A stretch of DNA of 64,000 nucleotides from Paludibacteraceae bacterium (lineage in GTDB: Bacteria > Bacteroidota > Bacteroidia > Bacteroidales > Paludibacteraceae): NCBI GenBank assembly GCA_017647145.1, contig JAGCLD010000034.1, positions 92,838 to 156,837 of the forward strand, written 5' to 3'. A model generated the notes under the pieces. That model was not told the DNA's origin. It searched no databases and saw only the letters and a list, made by a program, of their open reading frames with translations. Shown here in pieces: positions 9,450 to 17,624 of the stretch. Position numbers and translations under genes: made by a program. Positions within the stretch are counted from its first letter, which is position 1; each line of letters begins with the position of its first letter.

Positions 9450-10943
9450 TTATTGAAGTTGTAATTGTTTGTTTAGGTATGCTTTCCATCTTGTGTAGGC
9501 ATCTTGGTATTGCTCTTGTTTTTGTGTGTCAGGTTCTATGCTCATCAAACATTTGAGAGAACCAAAAGCTTCTTGAGTATTTTTGTATATTCCAGCTCCG
9601 ATGGCCGCTCCTTTGGCTGCTCCGGTTGCGCTATCAGTGTCGTACAATTTGATGGTAGCTCCGGTGATGTTGGCCAGAGTAGTTCTGAATAATGGGCTCA
9701 TGAACATATTGGAATTGCTAGCATGAATCTGGTGGATTGGCATACCCATTTCTTTCATGATGTCTATGCCGTATTTAAAGGCAAATACGATGCCCTCTTG
9801 CGCAGCCCGTAGGATGTGTTCCTTTCTGTGGATATTGAAGTTTACACCATGAATAGAACAGCCAATATCTTTATTTCCCAATACCCTTTCAGCACCATTT
9901 CCGAAGGGCAATATGCAAACTCCCTGACTTCCAATAGGTGCTGTGGCAGCCATTCGGTTGATGGCATCGTATGTGGTGTCAGGATTAACAATGTTGCGTT
10001 TACACCATGAGTTGAGAATACCAGTTCCGTTGATGCATAGTAGAACGCCCAGACGTGGATTGTCAGCCCGATGATTGACGTGTGCGAAACTGTTGACGCG
10101 TGAAAGAGTGTCGTAATTGATGGTGTTGTTTATGCCATATATTACCCCAGATGTTCCAGCGTTAGCGGCGAATTCACCAGGTTCAAACACATTGAGCGAT
10201 AGTGCATTGTTAGGTTGGTCGCCCGCCCGATAGGTTACCGGAGTTCCAGCAGTGAGATGTAACTGTTCGGCAGCTTCCTTTGTGAGTCTTCCTTGTTCTC
10301 CAAATGTGGGGCATAAAGCAGGGATGTGTGAGGGGTTGATTTGAAAGTGTTGCAGGAGTTTGTGGGCTATTGAGTTGTTTTTGAAGTCCCATAGTATACC
10401 TTCAGATAATCCAGAAGTGGTGGTGTGTATTTCTCCTGTCATTTTCATGGCTATGTAGTCGCCGGGTAGCATAAAAAAGTCGATTTGGTCGTACGACTTT
10501 GTTTCGTGCTCTTTGACCCATGCCAATTTTGCAGCTGTGAAATTTCCCGGTGAATTGAGGAAATGCTTTAAGCAGTAATCCTCTCCGATAGACCGGAAAG
10601 CATTTTCTCCATAAGAGATGGCGCGTGAGTCGCACCAGATGATGGAGGGTCGTATGACCTTTTGTTGTTTGTCAACACATACTAATCCGTGCATCTGATA
10701 TGTGATGCCAATGGCTTTGATGGCAGATGAGTCAATGTTGGTTTGTTTGAAGACCGATGTGATGGCATGTTGTAGGTATGTCCACCAATCTTCCGGGTGT
10801 TGTTCTGCCCATCCGGCATGGTGGGAGATGATGGGCGCTTCTGTTTGTGGATAATGAGCCGATGCTACGCATTGACCATTGTTAACTTCAACTAAAGCAA
10901 CTTTTACGGATGAACTTCCGATGTCAACTCCTAATGTGTACAT
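9450..10943 (-). CDS. xylB: Xylulokinase (FGGY family)
   Basis: A 497-residue FGGY-family carbohydrate kinase that phosphorylates D-xylulose with ATP to give xylulose 5-phosphate for the pentose phosphate pathway. Motifs: DIGSSSVKVALVEV (first phosphate loop), GITYQMHGLV and IIWCDSR (substrate side), AGDQPNNALSLN, and GNGAERVLGN in the second domain. It heads the xylBAE-GNAT operon. Many Bacteroidota xyl operons carry an adjacent NUDIX-type regulator (XylR); none is present here, so the regulator must be elsewhere. Confidence 0.95.
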   Translation of the reverse strand: MYTLGVDIGSSSVKVALVEVNNGQCVASAHYPQTEAPIISHHAGWAEQHPEDWWTYLQHAITSVFKQTNIDSSAIKAIGITYQMHGLVCVDKQQKVIRPSIIWCDSRAISYGENAFRSIGEDYCLKHFLNSPGNFTAAKLAWVKEHETKSYDQIDFFMLPGDYIAMKMTGEIHTTTSGLSEGILWDFKNNSIAHKLLQHFQINPSHIPALCPTFGEQGRLTKEAAEQLHLTAGTPVTYRAGDQPNNALSLNVFEPGEFAANAGTSGVIYGINNTINYDTLSRVNSFAHVNHRADNPRLGVLLCINGTGILNSWCKRNIVNPDTTYDAINRMAATAPIGSQGVCILPFGNGAERVLGNKDIGCSIHGVNFNIHRKEHILRAAQEGIVFAFKYGIDIMKEMGMPIHQIHASNSNMFMSPLFRTTLANITGATIKLYDTDSATGAAKGAAIGAGIYKNTQEAFGSLKCLMSIEPDTQKQEQYQDAYTRWKAYLNKQLQLQ

Positions 10944-10968
10944 GATGTATGAATGTGTGATTTGCCTA

Positions 10969-10976
10969 CAAAGTTA
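10969..10976 (-). promoter_or_regulatory. Promoter -7 box of the xylose operon
   Basis: CAAAGTTA on the plus strand reads TAACTTTG on the minus strand, an exact TAnnTTTG box 26 bases upstream of the xylB start. No clear TTG lies 19-20 bases further upstream, which would fit a promoter needing activation. Confidence 0.65.
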
Positions 10977-11098
10977 TATTATTTTGTTGATTAAAGTGAT
11001 ATTATTTATGGAGAAAATTTATAAATATTAACAATTGCTATAGGGTGCGTGTGGATGGGAGTTGTGAAAATAAAGCCAAGATATCTTGGTTTTTGCTG

Positions 11099-11142
11099 AA
11101 TAGCCTACTAATAGCCTACTAATAGCCTACTAATAACCTACT
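11099..11142. repeat. 11-bp tandem repeat, four units
   Basis: Three copies of AATAGCCTACT followed by AATAACCTACT, exactly contiguous. On the other strand the unit is AGTAGGCTATT. It sits in the 337-base divergent gap between xylB and the gene at 11281, outside both promoters. A related repeat with the same consensus occurs at 61461-61493. Apart from this repeat and the two promoters the gap shows nothing else. Confidence 0.9.
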
Positions 11143-11231
11143 AATGTAAAGACTTTCTTTGTGCTTGTTGTGTGAGTCGGAGGATGCTAAGGAGTAGGAG
11201 GGTAGGGAAGTGGATTTTTTTCTAAGTTCGG

Positions 11232-11260
11232 TTGGTATTCATTTAAAATGTGTAACTTTG
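11232..11260 (+). promoter_or_regulatory. Promoter of the gene at 11281
   Basis: TTG at 11232 and TAACTTTG at 11253-11260, spaced 18 bases. Transcription should begin near 11267, which places the first in-frame ATG at 11248 upstream of the transcript and supports the start at 11281. Confidence 0.75.
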
Positions 11261-11280
11261 CCCCAATAACTCTTTTATTT

Positions 11281-12396
11281 ATGCGGAGAAATGTCTTTTT
11301 TGCAGTGTTGTCTTGGGTGTGTCTATTGACGCCATCCGTGGTGTTTGGTGCGCGTGTTGTGGATTCTGTGGATGTAGCCATGAAGCCTCGTTTTCTCTAT
11401 AATGTTGATTTTTCCACTTATTTTGACAATAGGGAGTATCGTGGTCCGTATCAAAGCCCTCGCACGCTGTTTGCTTTTCGCCTTTCACCGGAGGTTGGTG
11501 TAGGCTTGACAGATGCATTAGGAGGTAAGCATCGTTTGATGGCCGGAGTTCATTATACACAGCCATTAGGAGCGGGCTGGAATCAAGTGCGTTTTTCACC
11601 TACGGCATATTATGATTATGATTATCGTGGTTTTTCTGTAGCTTTGGGTTCTATTCCTTTTGTGCATAGAATGGAGGCATTGCCGGAGTGGCTGCAGTAT
11701 GATTCCATCGCCTATGCACGTCCGAACATACAAGGGGCATTGATGTCATATAGTTCTCAGTGGGGATTTGCGGAGTTTATGTGTGATTGGCGTGGAGCTC
11801 AGTTGCCCGAACAGAGGGAGATGTTTCGACTGGTGTTGAATGGAGAGTTTCGATGGAAGTGGTTGACGGCGGGAGGATATTTCACATTAAACCATAAAGC
11901 TAATTATGCGCCTCCAACACCGCGCGAAGGCGTGTGTGATGATATTTTGATTCATCCCCGTGTCGGGGTGAATTTATCGAGGTATTTGCCTCTTGATTCA
12001 TTGGCTTTGAGGGTAGGGTATATAGCGGGAATGGAGAATCATCGAGATGCACATCTTTCTGAAAATCCGCAAGGTTTGTTGTTGGAGTGTTTTGTGAATT
12101 GGCGATTTTTGGGTTTGCGTAATGTTTTTTATTATGGAGGCAATTTGATGCCTTATTATGCAGAGTTTGGTGCAGACCTTCATCAGGGTGATCCATTCTA
12201 TCAATCCAGGTTGTATAATCGTACCGATTTATTTGCCTATTTATATAGAAATAATTTTGTGAACTGTTGTTTTGCATGGAATCTGCATTATGATGGTTAT
12301 CATTTGCAGCACCAACAGCAGTTGATTGTATATTTTTCGCTTGATGGATTGAAGCGAAATAAGGATGTGAAGTTGAGAGGTTTTTGGGGTAAATGA
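11281..12396 (+). CDS. Predicted outer-membrane or secreted protein, unknown function
   Basis: A 371-residue protein with an N-terminal signal peptide (MRRNVFFAVLSWVCLL then a small-residue cleavage region near VVFGA). The rest is rich in aromatic residues and short alternating segments with regular turns, such as MAGVHYTQPLGAGWNQVRF and YYDYDYRGFSVALGS, the pattern expected of an outer-membrane beta-barrel. No known catalytic motif was recognised. It is monocistronic, with its own promoter and the array of promoter-like repeats behind it. I do not recognise the family; a porin-like or surface barrel role is only inferred from composition. Confidence 0.7.
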   Translation: MRRNVFFAVLSWVCLLTPSVVFGARVVDSVDVAMKPRFLYNVDFSTYFDNREYRGPYQSPRTLFAFRLSPEVGVGLTDALGGKHRLMAGVHYTQPLGAGWNQVRFSPTAYYDYDYRGFSVALGSIPFVHRMEALPEWLQYDSIAYARPNIQGALMSYSSQWGFAEFMCDWRGAQLPEQREMFRLVLNGEFRWKWLTAGGYFTLNHKANYAPPTPREGVCDDILIHPRVGVNLSRYLPLDSLALRVGYIAGMENHRDAHLSENPQGLLLECFVNWRFLGLRNVFYYGGNLMPYYAEFGADLHQGDPFYQSRLYNRTDLFAYLYRNNFVNCCFAWNLHYDGYHLQHQQQLIVYFSLDGLKRNKDVKLRGFWGK

Positions 12397-12402
12397 TAGT
12401 TG

Positions 12403-12760
12403 CTTCTGCACTTGCCTTGCACTATCTTTGCTTTCAGCCAAGATAGGCTGCGGTTCGGCATAAAAACAAGTAAACTTGCTTTCTGCACTCACCTTGCACT
12501 ATCTTTTGATAAAATTCTTGACTGAATCAAGCGAACAAGTTCGAGCGGGCTTCGGCTTGGAAATGCTCAAATAAATTTACCCTTTGGTTTTATTTGCTCC
12601 TGCTCGGCATAAAAAGTAAACTTTTTCTGCTCTTACTTAATCGCAAATTTGGCATTTCTCTCACCTTGCACTATCTTTAAATAAGATAGGCTGCGGTTCG
12701 GCAATATCAAAAATTAAGTAAACTTATTTTTGTTATTTCACTCACCTTGCACTATCTTTG
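12403..12760 (+). repeat. Array of promoter-bearing palindromic repeats upstream of aspC
   Basis: This 428-base gene-free gap is filled with degenerate copies of one element. Each has AAGATAGGCTGCGGTTCGGC, then a palindrome around a central AA, then a C/T-rich stretch ending CCTTGCACTATCTTT. The terminal box is TATCTTTG at 12423-12430 and 12753-12760, TATCTTTT at 12500-12507 and TATCTTTA at 12672-12679. The palindromes are CAAGT-AA-ACTTG (12467-12478), AAAAAGT-AA-ACTTTTT (12611-12626) and TAAGT-AA-ACTTA (12715-12726). The last copy, with TTG at 12730 and a 20-base spacer, is the likely aspC promoter. Related copies lie at 34205-34378 and before thrS. Confidence 0.8.
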
Positions 12761-12824
12761 CAAAATCAATGTGCGAGCATTGGTTGTTGAGAAATGAAAT
12801 AATAACCTTAAAAATAAGAATTAA

Positions 12825-14018
12825 ATGGAACACTTGTCACAACGCTTGATGTCTCTAGCTCCCTCCGAGACATTAGCTATGTCGCAAAAGAGCGCAGAGT
12901 TGAGGGAAAAAGGAATTGATGTGATTAATCTTAGTGTGGGTGAGCCAGACTTTCATACTCCGGAACACATCAAGGAAGCAGCAAAGAAGGCTGTTGATGA
13001 AAACTTTTCGTTTTATTCACCTGTGCCCGGTTATCTTTCACTCCGCAAGGCAATATGTGAGAAGTTGAAACGTGAGAATGGTTTGGATTATACTCCAGAA
13101 CAAATAGTTTGCTCTAATGGTGCAAAACAATCGGTGTGTAATGTGATTATGGCCTTAGCAGGTCCTGGTGATGAGGTGATTGTTCCGGCACCTTACTGGG
13201 TGAGTTATCCGCAAATGGTGACTTTGGCTGATGCTAAAACCGTGATTGTCAGTGCAGGTATTGAACAAGATTTCAAGATTACTCCACAACAATTGGAAGA
13301 AACTATTACTCCAAACACACGTATTCTTGTGTTGTGCTCTCCTTCCAATCCAACAGGTAGTGTGTACACTAAAGAAGAGTTGGCGGCCTTGGCAGAAGTA
13401 GTTGCTAAGCATGAAAATCTCTATGTGGTGGCAGACGAAATTTATGAACACATCAATTATATAGGTCATCATGAAAGCATTGCCCAATTTGATGCTATCA
13501 AAGACAGAGTAGTGATTGTGAATGGAGTGTCTAAGGGATATGCAATGACCGGATGGCGTATTGGATGGATTGCGGCTCCGCTGTGGATTGCTAAGGCATG
13601 CAATAAACTGCAAGGACAATATACCTCAGGTCCAAGCTCAATCGCTCAAAAGGCAGCAGAAGCAGCCTATTTGGGAGATCAAGCATGTGTGGGTCAGATG
13701 CGTGAAGCCTTCCAACGTCGTCGTGACTTAGTTGTGGCGTTGACCAAAGATATAGAAGGTCTGAAAGTGAATGAACCTACAGGTGCGTTCTATGTGTTCC
13801 CACAATGTTCATCATTCTTTGGCAAGCGTAATGGCGACAGAGTGATAAACAATGCTGCAGATTTGGCTATGTACCTATTGGAAGAAGGTCATGTGGCATG
13901 TGTTGGTGGTGGAGCATTTGGTGCTCCAGATTGCATCCGCATGTCTTATGCCACTTCAGATGAAAACCTGCGCGAAGCATTCCGTCGTATTAAGGATGCT
14001 TTAGCTAAACTGGTTTAG
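12825..14018 (+). CDS. aspC: Aspartate aminotransferase (class I, PLP-dependent)
   Basis: A 397-residue fold-type I aminotransferase of the bacterial Ib group. It has NLSVGEPDFHTPEHIKEA at the N-terminus, SNGAKQ for cofactor phosphate, SPSNPTGSVY, VADEIYEHI with the cofactor aspartate, and the PLP lysine in VNGVSKGYAMTGWRIGW. The C-terminal RMSYATS supplies the substrate-carboxylate arginine. It exchanges amino groups between aspartate and 2-oxoglutarate; related enzymes also serve aromatic amino acids or prephenate. Transcription probably starts from the repeat-borne TATCTTTG at 12753. The DUF3078 gene follows 43 bases later and may be co-transcribed. Confidence 0.93.
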   Translation: MEHLSQRLMSLAPSETLAMSQKSAELREKGIDVINLSVGEPDFHTPEHIKEAAKKAVDENFSFYSPVPGYLSLRKAICEKLKRENGLDYTPEQIVCSNGAKQSVCNVIMALAGPGDEVIVPAPYWVSYPQMVTLADAKTVIVSAGIEQDFKITPQQLEETITPNTRILVLCSPSNPTGSVYTKEELAALAEVVAKHENLYVVADEIYEHINYIGHHESIAQFDAIKDRVVIVNGVSKGYAMTGWRIGWIAAPLWIAKACNKLQGQYTSGPSSIAQKAAEAAYLGDQACVGQMREAFQRRRDLVVALTKDIEGLKVNEPTGAFYVFPQCSSFFGKRNGDRVINNAADLAMYLLEEGHVACVGGGAFGAPDCIRMSYATSDENLREAFRRIKDALAKLV

Positions 14019-14061
14019 TAATTAAGTATAAAACTTTTAAAATCAAGTAAAAACAATTGAG

Positions 14062-15045
14062 ATGAGAAAACTAACAACTTTCTTGATGTTGTGTGTGGCG
14101 ATGTTATTGTCTGCACAAGAAGTGGATAAAGCCACTGTAACGGCTCAAGCTGATGTTGCAAAAGCAGCTGTGGGCGATTTAAGTAAACTATCTGTTGGCG
14201 AAGAAAGCTCATGGAAGTGTACCGGGGTGATTGGATTAAATGCTTCAGCCACCGGATTAGTAAATTGGGCTGCAGGGGGTAAGAATAACGTAAATGGAGT
14301 AGCATTTGCCAATATTCGTCTTCTTTACAAAAAGAACAGAATGGCGTGGGATACTAACCTTGATACAGATTTAGGCTATTCATGGATTGACCAAGATGAA
14401 GACCCATTGCAAAAAACCAATGACAAGATTGTTTTTACTACCAAGTTTGGATATGAATTTGCAAAATCTTGGTATGCAACAGCAGTGGGTAGTTTTCGCT
14501 CATCTTACCTTTATGGTTATGAATATGCTACGGGAGACAATCCTGTAATGTCTAAATGGTTGGCACCATCATACACCGATTTGTCTGTCGGTATTGATTG
14601 GAAGCCTAATGATATATTCTCAGTGTATCTCTCTCCGGTGGCAGGACGTATTACTACGGCTTATGTAGCGAATAATGACTCCTTGGCAAATGTGCTCAAA
14701 GTGAAATATGGGGTGACAGATGCAGAAGGAAATCCTGCTACTTCCAACTTTAGAGCAGAGATGGGTATGACATTCAAGGGCTCTGTGAACTACACTTTGG
14801 TGAAGAATCTGAAGATACTTTCTACAGTGTCATTGTTTACGCCTTATAGCCAAAAGTTTGGTAACTTTGATGTGGATTGGGATGTGTCTATTTCCTATCA
14901 ATTTTTGAAAGTGCTTAATGTGAGTCTTGGTACATCATTGAAATACTATGACTCAGTGATGATTGCCGATAAAAACGGTGAAAATGCAAAGCAACGAGTG
15001 CAGTTCAAGAGTGTGTTAGGATTGGGAATAGGATATAGTTTCTAA
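14062..15045 (+). CDS. DUF3078 domain outer-membrane protein
   Basis: A 327-residue protein with a signal peptide (MRKLTTFLMLCVAMLLSAQ) and the DUF3078 pattern: WKCTGVIGLNASATGLVNWAAGG, NGVAFANIRLLYKKNRMAWD, LGYSWIDQDEDPLQKTNDK, and terminal beta-strands ending in an aromatic residue (GIGYSF), which is a usual barrel-assembly signal. The family is a Bacteroidota outer-membrane barrel of unknown function. It follows aspC closely and is followed by a terminator shared with the convergent kinase gene. Family call is good; role unknown. Confidence 0.87.
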   Translation: MRKLTTFLMLCVAMLLSAQEVDKATVTAQADVAKAAVGDLSKLSVGEESSWKCTGVIGLNASATGLVNWAAGGKNNVNGVAFANIRLLYKKNRMAWDTNLDTDLGYSWIDQDEDPLQKTNDKIVFTTKFGYEFAKSWYATAVGSFRSSYLYGYEYATGDNPVMSKWLAPSYTDLSVGIDWKPNDIFSVYLSPVAGRITTAYVANNDSLANVLKVKYGVTDAEGNPATSNFRAEMGMTFKGSVNYTLVKNLKILSTVSLFTPYSQKFGNFDVDWDVSISYQFLKVLNVSLGTSLKYYDSVMIADKNGENAKQRVQFKSVLGLGIGYSF

Positions 15046-15069
15046 TCATACAATCTAATACAAAAGAAC

Positions 15070-15105
15070 ACGACACTGCTGAAAATGGTCATTGTCGTTT
15101 TTTTT
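15070..15105 (+). terminator. Terminator after the DUF3078 gene
   Basis: ACGACA (15070-15075) pairs with TGTCGT (15093-15098), followed by a long T-run. It lies between convergent genes. Confidence 0.75.
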
Positions 15106-15126
15106 GTTTGTTAGTGTTGTGAAGAG

Positions 15127-17358
15127 TTATGTGAGAGGATGTTCTTCAGTGTGTTCACTGATGTGTTGTGCAGGCGTGGATGCTCGGATGAATTCTAAGA
15201 AGAAGCATGTGCCTTGTTCAGACGATGTGAAGTGAATCATACCTCCAGAGTCCTCTACAATCTTTTTTGTAATCACTAGTCCCATTCCCATACCGGTGGT
15301 TTTGGTGGTGAAGTTAGGAATGAAAACCTGGTCTTTAATTTCATCGGGTATGCCGGGTCCGTTGTCGGCAACCTTAATAAGGATGGTTTCCGGGTGCTCT
15401 TCTATAGTAATATCAATTTGTCCATTCGTTTTTTTGTTGAGTGCTTGAATGGCGTTTTTAATCAGGTTGTTGAATACTTGCAAGATGAGTTTTTCGTCGC
15501 TCATTGCCCAAGCGTCCGATGGTTTTCCATGATAGTTGATTTGTATTCTGTTTTCCACTTCCGGAAGGAATAATTCAATGCTGGCCTGTGCTTTTGCAGC
15601 CATGTCCACTTCTTCTACTTGTGTGGAAGGCATTTTTGCAAAGTAGGAGAACTCGTTGGCTATGAGAGTAAGGTTGTCAATTTGTTCGATTAATAGATGA
15701 GTCGCCTTTTGGAAGTGTTCTTCAAAATTGTCGGGGTGTATTTTTTGCATGCGTTGTAGTTGCTGAATGGAAAGTTTCATGGGAGTGAGTGGGTTTTTGA
15801 TTTCGTGTGCCACTTGTCGTGCCATTGTTTTCCAAGCTTCTTCGCGCTCTTGCTGTGCAAGTAAGGCGGTACTTTGCTCTACTTCGTCCACCATTTGGTT
15901 ATATTGTTCTACCAGCAAACCAATTTCATCTTGTTGATGGTAAATAATCTTTTCGTTGTGTTGGTCAATTTTGAGTTTTCTGAGTTTTTCCCCCATGGTG
16001 ATAATGGGATTGGTGATTTTCTTACTGATAAAGAAAGTTAAGAGTATGCTCACCACCATAATGGTCATGTAGATGGGTATTAAAATCGCCAGAAGACTAT
16101 TGATTTGCGCTTTGATGAGATTGCTACTAATAAAGAATGGCACTGCTATGTAGCCAATCACACTGTAGTCGCCATTCACTAAATCAGAATAGGCCGAGAT
16201 GTAGTGTAACTGTCCGATGGTTTCTTCTTGAATGATGTTGGGATCTTTGCTAAAAAACGGACGAGGAGATATGCGATGACTCAGCAAACCCAAATCAAAG
16301 AGTGCAGGTTGTGAACTACCAATCAAATGCCCATATATATCATAAACGTGTATGTCGGTTTTATAGGTGTATGAAAGGTCTTTGAGATACACATTGAGTG
16401 AAGATGTGTTGTGTCGGCTCAAATGAGTGTTCCAGAAATACGTGTCTTGTAGGGCTTTTTGAATATAGAGTGCTTTTTCTTGCAACAAGAAACGCTGTCT
16501 TCTTTCGTAGTTTTTACGGATGTAGTCCATGGTGACCAGCAATACAATGAAAAAACCAACAAAGATGATAAACGAAAAGACGATCTGAAACTTGTAGTTA
16601 ATGCGTAAGTTGGCAAACCCTTTATGTTTATACAACATGTATATAAACCATCCTAAATAGATGATGAGAGGAATGAGAAACAAATAGGCGTAGAATCGTA
16701 TCGTGTTGTGGGATATGTGCGAGATCCTTTCGATTGTGTTATTTTCAGTCTCTAATAAAGGAGTGTAACTGAAAGTTTGTACAGCCTTTGTGTTAATGTG
16801 GGTTGTTGTTTTCTTTTTCTTTTGTTTGATGATAGAAAAAAGGTAGTTGCCTTCTTTGTTGTAGAATTTGTGTCCTGTTTTTTCTGTGGGGCGATAAGTT
16901 AAGTCCCATTTAGTGTCCAGTTTCAGGTAGTCGGCAAAGTTGTTTTGTAGGTATTTGTTTTCAATGATATAGGTGTATTTGATTGGCATGATGGCAAAGA
17001 TGTCAAATACACCCACTCCTTGCCATTTCACAATACAGTGAGCATTCTCAAACTCTTGATAATGCCAATCTCCACAAGGTAGTTTGTGAAGGTCGTTGAC
17101 TACCAACCAATTGTCAGACCAAAAGAATAGTTCTCCATTGCCAAATACCAAGTATAAAGCTTCAGATGGAGTGTAGGACTGATGAGGGAGCGAGTCTAAT
17201 TTTCCCTCCATAAGTAGTTGGGCAATGCGCTGTGTAGTCTGTTCGGCTTCAGTTTGTGCTTTGTGCAGTCGTTCTTCAAAGGTTTTTAACTCTTTGGAGT
17301 AGGCTATTAGTGCGCATCCCCAAGCGATTATGACTAAAATGAGCTTTCGGCTTATCAT
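15127..17358 (-). CDS. NtrY-like membrane sensor histidine kinase
   Basis: A 743-residue sensor kinase. Hydrophobic segments occur at about 4-20 (signal or first helix), 212-235, 252-273 and 425-446; the stretch between the last two is probably periplasmic sensing. A HAMP-like linker follows, then the H-box VAHEIKNPLTPMKL, the N-box NLIKNAIQAL, DNGPGIPDEI (G1) and GMGMGLVITKKIV (G2). The HEIKNPLTP form is typical of the NtrY branch. No response regulator is adjacent; NtrY partners usually activate sigma-54, and rpoN is at 26130, but any link is inference. It has its own promoter-like site upstream. Confidence 0.9.
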   Translation of the reverse strand: MISRKLILVIIAWGCALIAYSKELKTFEERLHKAQTEAEQTTQRIAQLLMEGKLDSLPHQSYTPSEALYLVFGNGELFFWSDNWLVVNDLHKLPCGDWHYQEFENAHCIVKWQGVGVFDIFAIMPIKYTYIIENKYLQNNFADYLKLDTKWDLTYRPTEKTGHKFYNKEGNYLFSIIKQKKKKTTTHINTKAVQTFSYTPLLETENNTIERISHISHNTIRFYAYLFLIPLIIYLGWFIYMLYKHKGFANLRINYKFQIVFSFIIFVGFFIVLLVTMDYIRKNYERRQRFLLQEKALYIQKALQDTYFWNTHLSRHNTSSLNVYLKDLSYTYKTDIHVYDIYGHLIGSSQPALFDLGLLSHRISPRPFFSKDPNIIQEETIGQLHYISAYSDLVNGDYSVIGYIAVPFFISSNLIKAQINSLLAILIPIYMTIMVVSILLTFFISKKITNPIITMGEKLRKLKIDQHNEKIIYHQQDEIGLLVEQYNQMVDEVEQSTALLAQQEREEAWKTMARQVAHEIKNPLTPMKLSIQQLQRMQKIHPDNFEEHFQKATHLLIEQIDNLTLIANEFSYFAKMPSTQVEEVDMAAKAQASIELFLPEVENRIQINYHGKPSDAWAMSDEKLILQVFNNLIKNAIQALNKKTNGQIDITIEEHPETILIKVADNGPGIPDEIKDQVFIPNFTTKTTGMGMGLVITKKIVEDSGGMIHFTSSEQGTCFFLEFIRASTPAQHISEHTEEHPLT

Positions 17359-17417
17359 GGTAATTTCAATTTTTCTGAAACAAGATACTTTGACGATATT
17401 TTTGCGTCATAGTTCCA

Positions 17418-17450
17418 CAAAAGTACTTCTTTTTATTCATATCTTACAAA
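17418..17450 (-). promoter_or_regulatory. Promoter of the sensor kinase gene
   Basis: Minus-strand TACTTTTG at 17418-17425 with TTTG at 17447-17450, spacer 21 bases. One mismatch to TAnnTTTG. Confidence 0.5.
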
Positions 17451-17506
17451 AATAGTGCTGAAAACAATTTAGAAAACATAAAAACAAAAAATAATCTGCA
17501 AAATAC

Positions 17507-17537
17507 TTGCCCATATCATAAAACTTGCGTATCATTG
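17507..17537 (+). promoter_or_regulatory. Promoter of gdhA
   Basis: TTG at 17507-17509 and TATCATTG at 17530-17537, spacer 20 bases, one mismatch in the -7 box. It would give a leader of about 80 bases. An 8-base palindrome, AGACGTCT, lies in the leader at about 17551-17558. Confidence 0.55.
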
Positions 17538-17624
17538 CAGTGTTTTTCGGAGACGTCTGTGGCGTGAAGAAAAAACAAGTGAATATTACTAACTTTTTAA
17601 TAATAATCTAATAAAAAACACACC

